This document shows, one piece after another, positions 57,048 through 64,000 of a DNA stretch of 64,000 nt. The position numbers and the translations under genes are program-made. Under the pieces are notes generated by a model. It was not told the DNA's origin. It saw only the letters and a program-made list of their open reading frames with translations, and did not search any database. The DNA lies in the NCBI GenBank assembly GCA_021234155.1, contig JAJEKV010000136.1, forward strand, positions 1,428,001-1,492,000, in the 5' to 3' direction. The first letter of the stretch is position 1; each line of letters begins with the position of its first letter. The DNA comes from Isoetes taiwanensis (lineage: Eukaryota; Streptophyta; Lycopodiopsida; Isoetales; Isoetaceae).

Positions 57048-58760
57048 CAATGTGCCAATACAACATTTCACATCCATTAAGGGACATATTAGATCCACTT
57101 TCTTGCATGTATAATTGAGGAAGATTTCATGTGGATCATGTATAGCAGTATAAAACCAGACATATTTTGAAAGCTTCCATGTAATAGTTCCAAGGCAAAC
57201 CAGATGGCAAGAGAACTCTCTTAAACAAACAGTGGTTTGTAAACGTTTACATGTTCGTAATGGACTACTTTTAGTTCTACTCATATCACAGGGATTTCAA
57301 TATGCTAAGAAACCCATCTTATCCACAATAATTTATTTTGGCTTAAGTGGTTCAATTTCACTTTTTCGGCAGCATTGTGTGATGTCTCAGATTAGCTACA
57401 TTGTGTACTGGAAACCATTTATTTAACTTTTGGTTGTTTGGACTAGATGGACAAACATTACTTGCATTGCTTAAAAACTTGGCATTGTGCTATCTCTTAT
57501 ATAGAATTTACACAAGCTACCAGAATGGTCTCTAATTGTTTGGCTATTGAAAAATGGACATTTGGAGGTATAAGTGGAAAGTTGGAAGTGAGATTTGAAG
57601 TATCCAAATGTATTCAAATGCTCGACTTCATGGCATGCTGATACATAGTGGCATGTTGATATGTATATCACAAAATTCCATTTTGAATTGTGCGAGACAA
57701 GTGCACGTTGTGCAAGTTAAAACTCGAAATATGCAAAGATTCTACAAGTACAATTTTTTTTTCTCATTTCCTTTGAATTTTATTGGATGGTTGTGTTTGC
57801 AGCTCCTAAATCTTACTTGGCAAGACTTCCCATAACTTGGTCTGCTTCGCTTCTTATTATGCTTCTATGACTTGCATAATAACATTTTCGACAAATTAGA
57901 CTCAAATTTGGAAAAGAAAAAACAATTGCACATGCCATTTGTCTAAGACATTCATAAAGAATTCACATTTCTAATAACATAACATAAATTGAAGCAAGCA
58001 TACAAAGGAACAATTGTGAGAGCTATTTTGTACAAGATACTCACAAACAACACATATTCACAATAAGCATAACAAAATTGTCAGGAATTTGAGCAACTCG
58101 CAAAGGTTATGCGTAAATATACCGACAATACATACACACCGATACACATAGCCGGCATTGTCAAGCACCACTATCCAAAAGACAATCAATGGAATAGTTA
58201 GAACTTACAACCACACCCATACACATGGCCAGCATTGTCAAGCACCCGTATCAAATAGACAATCAATGGAATAGTTAGAACTTATCAAAGAACCACTATT
58301 GCTTGGCCGGTTTAGAGTTTAGGTAGGGTTTATGGTCTAGGGTTTTTGGGTTTAGGGTTGAAGGTTTAAGGATTTATATTGTAGGATCTACTATATCCTC
58401 CAATATAACCAATATGGGAGTATTCAAGATTTATCAAATCAAGACACAACCACTAATACCCATTGGTTTAGGGTTTAGATTTAAAAAGTAGCACATAAAT
58501 TGTGAAAATGTATTAGATTTATATGGATGTGCAATTTTTTAATACTTATGATGCACTTCTTCTCATGATCGAAGAACAAAGTACACTTATTTATTTGCCA
58601 CATTCTAGCTTGGATATATATTTTGCATGATGCCCTTACTAGCCTAAAATATCTAGAGATAGGGAAGCACACATGCGCATTGCTTTTGCTAGACAAGCCT
58701 ACACGCTATCTCTTAATCAATCGAGTGAAAATGCCTTCCAACTAGATGCAAAATGTTCAC
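57048..58760. other. No gene recognised
   Basis: AT-rich sequence. Two similar 80-bp segments (acacatagccggcattgtcaagcacc) lie at 58144 and 58203. A short stretch near 58310-58375 and 58463-58478 has tttaggg-like words resembling plant telomere repeats, but too irregular to call. Confidence 0.45.
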
Positions 58761-58764
58761 TGCA

Positions 58765-59086
58765 GGGTAAAAGCATGTTAGGGTGTCCCTTAAAAAGTAT
58801 TATTTAGTGACTAAAAAGGTACCTAAAAAGGTAGCCAGGACTGGGTACTGGGTACCTGTATAATATCTCAATATAAGGTATGTTTTAGAACTTTTTATAT
58901 ATATATTGATCTCCGATAGCATTATCTTTATCTTAACTTTGAATATTACCATGTCCTTGACTTTTATTTTGGATTTTTGTATTAGTTTTAATGAAAAGAA
59001 AAATGAGAAAGTACCCAGTTCAGAAGTACCTAGTGTATGTACTTTTGCAGGTTCCAAAAGTGGTACACCCTAACATGCTTTTACCC
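58765..59086. mobile_element. MITE copy 2 (322 bp)
   Basis: Same TIRs as 37758-38078, inverted relative to it, flanked by TGCA (58761-58764 and 59087-59090). The two copies are alike over their whole length with scattered substitutions. The 4-bp duplications differ in sequence (TTAG, TGCA), so there is no strict target. Confidence 0.92.
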
Positions 59087-59245
59087 TGCACTTCATTATC
59101 TATGCATTTCTACAAAACCACTACCATCATCTTTAGTTCATGATTGTTCCATTCCATTCTATTATTACATTCTAATATCCTACATATGACATTCTACCAA
59201 CAACCCAATCAATTCCACCTTGGCATTTCATCATCTACGAGTAAT

Positions 59246-59274
59246 GCCCGGCATTGCCGGGCACACGTTTCTAG
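59246..59274 (+). mobile_element. Helitron-type 3' terminus inside the E4 transposase gene
   Basis: Hairpin GCCCGGCATTGCCGGGC (59246-59262), then acacgttt and CTAG (59271-59274), followed by T. The DUF7869 coding frame resumes exactly at this T (TTG GAT TAT ATT GAG). The upstream block (from about 51.7 kb), including LINE D and MITE copy 2, would be the Helitron or nested insertions. The 5' TC end is not located. Confidence 0.65.
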
Positions 59275-60491
59275 TTGGATTATATTGAGACAAGTATTCA
59301 GTCGTGCTCTAACCACTTTGGGGAGGCAGATGCTTTATGGTGGCCTCAGTTTTTTTCTCGGCAACGTGACATGTTGCAAGCTTCATTACAAGGTCGAAGA
59401 ACAGTTACATTCAACTGGCCATCTAGGCAAACTCTCCCTGTGCAAGTTGAGAATCAAGAGGAACAAGTAGAGATATTGGCTAGCTCAGATGAAGATGACA
59501 GAGTCATGTACACTGGCCCCAGACGCACGGCACAACAAGTTGCTCGAGTATCTGGTTCAGTCTCAGAGATTCAGAAAGGAATGCTCATAGCTGTCCCAGC
59601 TGATAATGATGAATCTGACAAGCCATTCTGGCTAGCTAAATTACTGGAGGTAACAAGAGAGGATGGAATTCCCACTCAACTAAAAGTGCATTGGATGAGA
59701 ACGAATGCTGCCAATGCTTTCAGTGGGAGTTATACTTTGGAGATGGTAAAAAGGAGAGTGGGAAAGAGAGCAAAGTCCAAAGCAAGCAATCATTTATCAT
59801 AGATCTAGATGAAGTAAAGGTTCTTGCATATGACTTTGTTACATTTTGCTTTGCTAATAAGTTACGTATGGTCACTCAAACTTTAATAAGGTCGGCATGT
59901 GGATTAGACAAACAACCTAGAAAGGTGGCAAAAAAAAGATGATGATGAAGACTCACTTGTAGACAAAGTGAGGAAGAAGATCGCTTAAAGTACATCCGGT
60001 TTTGAGAGTGAAGCCGAGGATGAAGGCTCAAGTGATCGGGATTAAATGAGTCGGAGGATGAGATGCATCCCGATCTTGCTTGCAAAATGTAAGTTTGTCC
60101 GATGACTTCGAACATATAAAGAAACGAAAAGTCACGGTGATGAGTGTTTGTCAAAATGTCCTATATTTTTGACAATTTTGTTCATAATTTTGTACAATTT
60201 TCACAACCTTGAATATATCACTTCTTTGTCACTCTACTACCCTTGCTATTTTTTTTATTGCCCCTTTTTTGCTACACTTTATATTTAAGTAACTATGTTT
60301 TGTTCTAGTTTAGGAGGATGAAAATTGCTATTTAAAATTTTTGCATGAAAGTTATGTTCAATCAACCCCTCAAAAATGGTACCTAAATTACTTAAATTGT
60401 CACACCTGTCACAAAAAAATCTTAAAAATGGATTTTTTTAAGGGAATTTTAGGGAATCTTTCAAAGATTCCTTTTGAAGTGCGTTTGCAGC

Positions 60492-60521
60492 AAATAAGTG
60501 CGTTTCATTTTAAACTTTGTT
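60492..60521 (-). repeat. Right terminal inverted repeat of E4
   Basis: Inverted partner of 41890-41919. GCAC at 60522-60525 repeats 41886-41889. The subterminal gggaatctttcaaa is also shared in inverted orientation with the left end. Confidence 0.82.
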
Positions 60522-60705
60522 GCACAATTAAAGCTGCCGGATTGGAGCATTCAATGCTTCTAAATCTTACAATTTCTTTGTGGCAAGCAAATGGGCTTTG
60601 GTTGATGTTTGGATGGGTTGCGGGAAGATAATTTTTAAATGCTAGGTTGCTTACACAAAAGAATTGAACTGGAAGCTCTTGGGTTATTACCAAGAAGAGG
60701 GACTC

Positions 60706-61261
60706 GCATTAGAGGTAATTTGAGATCTCATTTTGTCCCATTAAGGGATGCTTAAAAAGCCACATCAGCTTTTTAAACTGTCCAATAAGAGAAGAGCTCT
60801 AGTGTATTTTATTCCAGTATTATGTGGCAGCAGTAATTAATGCAGTTCTAACTAACTTTTGCAGTGTCATCTTTCTACTATAACTTTTGATCAAAAACTC
60901 CGATTCGAACACTATTTGTGGCAATGGATTCGTCTCCTCAAGATCTTTCTAATGACAACCCATTGTTATATCTTTTGGGATATAAATATATAAGAAAAGA
61001 GCAAAAAACCATATTTTTTAAGGTTAACACATATGGTTTGTATTGAAATACATCATAACCATATATCACTTGAAAGATCTTTTCATTCTGCATCTAATGC
61101 AACAAACGCCGCAGCATTTTCATGAGTAGATCAAAAGTTATAGGGAAAAAACGACAGCAATGAAGTTGTTAATGCTGCATTAATTGCAGTTTGATGTAGA
61201 GTACTCATTCTATTGGAGGATTCTTATGGGGACAAAAGGAGATCTCAAATTACCTCTAATG
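60706..61261. mobile_element. 556-bp MITE-like element
   Basis: Inverted ends of about 32 bp (60706-60738 and 61229-61261), starting CATTAGAGGTAATTTGAGAT, with one or two mismatches. The interior is AT-rich without coding capacity. I could not find a clear target duplication. Confidence 0.65.
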
Positions 61262-64000
61262 TGTTGCTCAAAAAATCGATCAAATTTTTGAGCAACGCTG
61301 GACTGAAGAACTAGCTCGTCTCATTCAGATTTGCATATGTTCCAACAAATTCCCAAAAGGACAGGGTATGTTTCTGGCAAAATTATTGCAATTGAAATCT
61401 CTGCCCAATATTGTTGCAACATATTATCAGAGTTATGAACAGGTGCTGATCAAGCCCAACATAGCCAGACGATAGTAGCAATTTTGGAGCAAATTTGGAG
61501 TCTTTACATGCCAGTGCCATCCTTGCTTCATGTAAGAGCACGAAGGACTAATTTGAATGGAGCTTGTTGTACACTTTTGCATGGATAAATGTATTATGCC
61601 TTGCTTCTGGTGCCCAAATCATAATACAAATGAAAAGAACAGAGCTCCACAACTACAGAGTTTCCAAAATGGACCAATTTCCCATTTTAAGTTATTTTGC
61701 AGGAATTAACATAATATGAACGAAAAGAATACAGTTCCACAGCTCCAGAGTTTCCAAATATACATAAAAGATAGGCCTCAATGGCTTGACATAATAAAAA
61801 ATAGGATGCACAACAATATACAGGGGGTTTTTGCTGCTCAGTCCGACCCAGTATTGGAAGTCGGTGGAGAAGTTATGGGACCTTTACCTACAGCAAAGAT
61901 CGAAATGCAACTTTAATTTAGTAGGTTTTTCTCTTCAATCATTCAAAATGCAAGATCTAATTCCATAAAAGGCTCAGTCCTACCAGTCTACATGGACAAC
62001 CCTCTACCAAAGGCAGCTTAACAGGGATTCAGAAAAAAATGAGTGAGAAAACAGAACATTGTATAAAACTCACCTTCGAATCCCGTTGAATCAGGCATTA
62101 GCAATGCACCTATTGTGTAAGCCAATTGCAGAAGCTATTTATACATATCTGGCACGTCGCCATCGCTCCTTTGGAAGTTGCTGGAGCATCGTCTGGAAGC
62201 GTTGCTTCGAAGCAAAGCTTTCTATCCTAACTGACCCTGAAGAATATCTCTTGCTTCAAAGGGAAGAAATCAATAGCCATTTGCCCTGCCTGATTAACTG
62301 GCCCTAAAGAATCACTTGTGTTAGAGGGAAGAAATCGACAGCAATGATGCAGGCCTCGCATATTGCAGATGAAAAAATCGGAGGCAAGAATTTTCTTGCG
62401 GAGGAAGAACATAACAGGTGCACAAAATGCGACAGAAGGGTCTGCTATAAATGAACCATAAGTGCATCATGAATGCATATAGACACATAAAAATGCCCTA
62501 CCACATGTCGAGGGGAGGGGTCCTCAAACAAATTCTATCAAACAAAATAAGACGTCAAACAGAAAACGAGAATGCATTAGATATGAGTGATAAGAATCAC
62601 ATTCTAAAAGTAGTGCAAAATTAGATATAGTAGTTGGAATTACCAATTAATGTAAAAAACTATGGTGAAAGTTAATGGTGACTTTAAAGATTCAAATAAA
62701 CATATAAAAAATGCAACCACATAAACCGACATATTAGACTACTAAAAAGCATAGTTAAGATAAGATAAGATAAGAATTTTTAGATAAGAAGCATGTGTCA
62801 AAAACCATATCACACTTGCAAAATCAAACATGGTTTTTATACTAACATAGAAAAACTCGAGAGCATTAAAACTATGTCAAAAAGAATATATGATTAATGG
62901 CAAGTAGCATGTCAAATCATCTTAAATTATAATATTGACAATGCACACCTAAAAACCACCCTTTAAACTAGTAATAGCTTTAAAAAACTAGTGAAAGATA
63001 TAAAATTAGTATAAGAACTATGATCAAACTAGCAGTGAATTTATAAAACCATGGTTGACATACGGTTTTCATTGAGATTATAAGCTACATGTACAAAAAA
63101 CCATTCTTATACCGATTTTCATCATGATTATGAATGCAAGTTAATTTTGGAGGCCTTGTGCAAGTTGTATATAAAGAACATGGCTGGAACTTTAGTAAAC
63201 TTTGATGCGTGTTTTACTATACTTAAGTCACATTCAATTAGTGAACTTGATGAAGATTCATAGATGCTCTTAAGATCTAAGAGATGCCATGTTGAGAGCT
63301 TCTTTGAAGCTTTCCATCAACGATGTGTGAAGGAGAACCCACTCATAGGAATTAGATCTAAGATGTTGTGAAGCTTTATGAAGATTTTCTTCATTGCTAG
63401 GCTCCTACGAAGATTCTCTAGGATTGTGCAACATTCCATTGACATTCCTGTAGATTAGCTAAACCCCATGTCTCTAAATTTTCTACAAAGTGTAGAGCTA
63501 GATATGGAGGGAAATAAAATATGTACATTTCATGTTTGATAATAATTGGAGCATTGCTCAAGATAATAATTGGTAATTTGCTCAGGATTTATTTTTCAGA
63601 TGTTCGTGTGGGGTTAGAAATATAAGATATAAAATTTGATTGTATGTTACAACTTTAATGCATGAGTTATTAATTTGGCTTTGTGTTTCCTTTGCTTTGC
63701 CATTGAAGCCTCAATCTTAAATCCCATGAAGTATAAACCCTAGTTGATAACCTTAAACCACTTAATTCTAGACACCAGCAAATGTGCATGGCTTAAAATT
63801 AAGACAAAATAGAGTTTAGTCTGAGCATAATGTAACAGAAATGCCTAAACATAGAGCCCACAAAAGAAATTAAACATTAAAATGAGAATGCAATGTCAAA
63901 TAACAACCCGAATGAAACCTGACAAAAAAAGTGCATGATAATGCCAATTCTGCATTGAGTTGTCCCTCTTCTGTAATGGCACTATAATAACTGCATTTGA
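61262..64000. other. No gene recognised
   Basis: AT-rich sequence with short ORFs and no family motif. A gataagataagataag run is at 62757-62775. I see no promoter, RNA gene or element end that I could support. Confidence 0.5.

Larger units (their letters stand above)
47105..60046 (+). pseudogene. E4 DUF7869-type probable transposase, interrupted
   Basis: Starts MAREKRTAEPP 218 bp from the divergent ATG. Residues 1-115 hold five copies of a RLPPPxxFTPP repeat. Frame changes near 47460-47640 lead to a doubled HVDLSDE motif and KHCCSQRCLLKIGLKELGL. E3 interrupts at 47893; the frame resumes at 50230 (IRDSYSSMTLLD) if one GCTG copy is removed. An intron is likely at about 50764-50834. The core has VVIDGMDQKKTTLPHF (50945-50992), QLDN (51188-51199) and GHTHDQID (51299-51322). 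KYATSLQWQPAAGIQF follows to about 51690. The C-terminus resumes at 59275 with LDYIETSIQSCSNHF and GMLIAVPADNDESDKPFWLA, ending EAEDEGSSDRD near 60046. Family DUF7869; acidic residues fit an RNase H-fold transposase (inference). Dead copy. Confidence 0.75.
41890..60521 (+). mobile_element. E4: DUF7869 / ParB-methyltransferase DNA transposon with nested insertions
   Basis: The ends are 30-bp inverted repeats with one mismatch (41890-41919 and 60492-60521, AACAA(G/A)GTTTAAAATGAAAC...). They are flanked by GCAC (41886-41889 and 60522-60525). The divergent genes stop at equal distances from the ends: the methyltransferase stop at 42369 and the DUF7869 stop near 60046, each about 475 bp inside. The element starts with AAC and duplicates 4-5 bp beginning GC, like E2 and E3. 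Inside are 32 TATAAATTTATA palindromes. Later insertions are E3 (47893-50229) and a Helitron-bounded block ending at 59274. Without these the element would be roughly 9 kb. Confidence 0.82.

Noticed and set aside
58310-58478. Telomere-like TTTAGGG words
   Set aside because: Too few and irregular for an interstitial telomere array.

Overview
This window looks like transposon-dense intergenic DNA from a plant-type nuclear genome. The evidence is Ty1/copia elements with a TGGTATCAGAGC primer site, non-LTR retrotransposons, Helitron ends, MITEs and short GT-AG introns. I found no convincing conserved host gene. The exact lineage cannot be read from the sequence; a land plant or other streptophyte is my inference.

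The main content is two related lineages of a large DNA transposon. Each has a gene for a DUF7869-type protein (probable RNase H-fold transposase) facing away from a gene with a ParB-like domain and a beta-class N4C/N6A DNA-methyltransferase-like domain. Lineage 1 is at 1-12760. Full-length element E2 (545-10735, 32-bp inverted ends, GCTAT duplication) sits inside the methyltransferase-like gene of another copy, E1. In this lineage the protein also has an FCP1/NIF-like HAD domain at its end. Lineage 2 is element E4 (41890-60521, 30-bp inverted ends starting AACAA, GCAC duplication). Its methyltransferase gene is on the minus strand (42369-46887) and its DUF7869 gene on the plus strand (47105-60046). 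The DUF7869 gene is broken by E3 (47893-50229), a short non-autonomous relative of E1/E2, and by a Helitron-bounded block with a LINE and a MITE inside.

Both lineages carry their own family of interspersed perfect palindromes, in introns and in the space between the divergent genes. E4 has 32 copies or variants of GTATAAATTTATAC in evenly spaced arrays (28-29, 30-32 or 21/42 bp). They lie in three longer introns, one 70-bp intron, the shared promoter region and across the stop codon. E1/E2/E3 carry AATCGCGCCTGGCGCGATT-like palindromes. A ParB-like domain plus a methyltransferase plus arrayed palindromes suggests a self-recognition or self-marking system carried by a eukaryotic transposon. This is the most interesting object in the window.

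Remaining layout: 5'-truncated LINE (12761-14201); nested LTR pieces and the gag-integrase half of a copia element (14205-18643); tandem repeats (18712-18935); LINE remnant (19518-21735); TIR element of 3.9 kb with a purine tract and a tandem hairpin array (23476-27419); RT-RNase H half of the copia element with its 3' LTR (27960-30330); Helitron end (30593); LINE (32948-35957); MITE (37758-38078); E4; MITE (60706-61261); then AT-rich DNA without recognisable features to 64000. Most coding regions are frameshifted. The catalytic exons of the E4 methyltransferase and the copia gag, integrase and RT frames are the best preserved.
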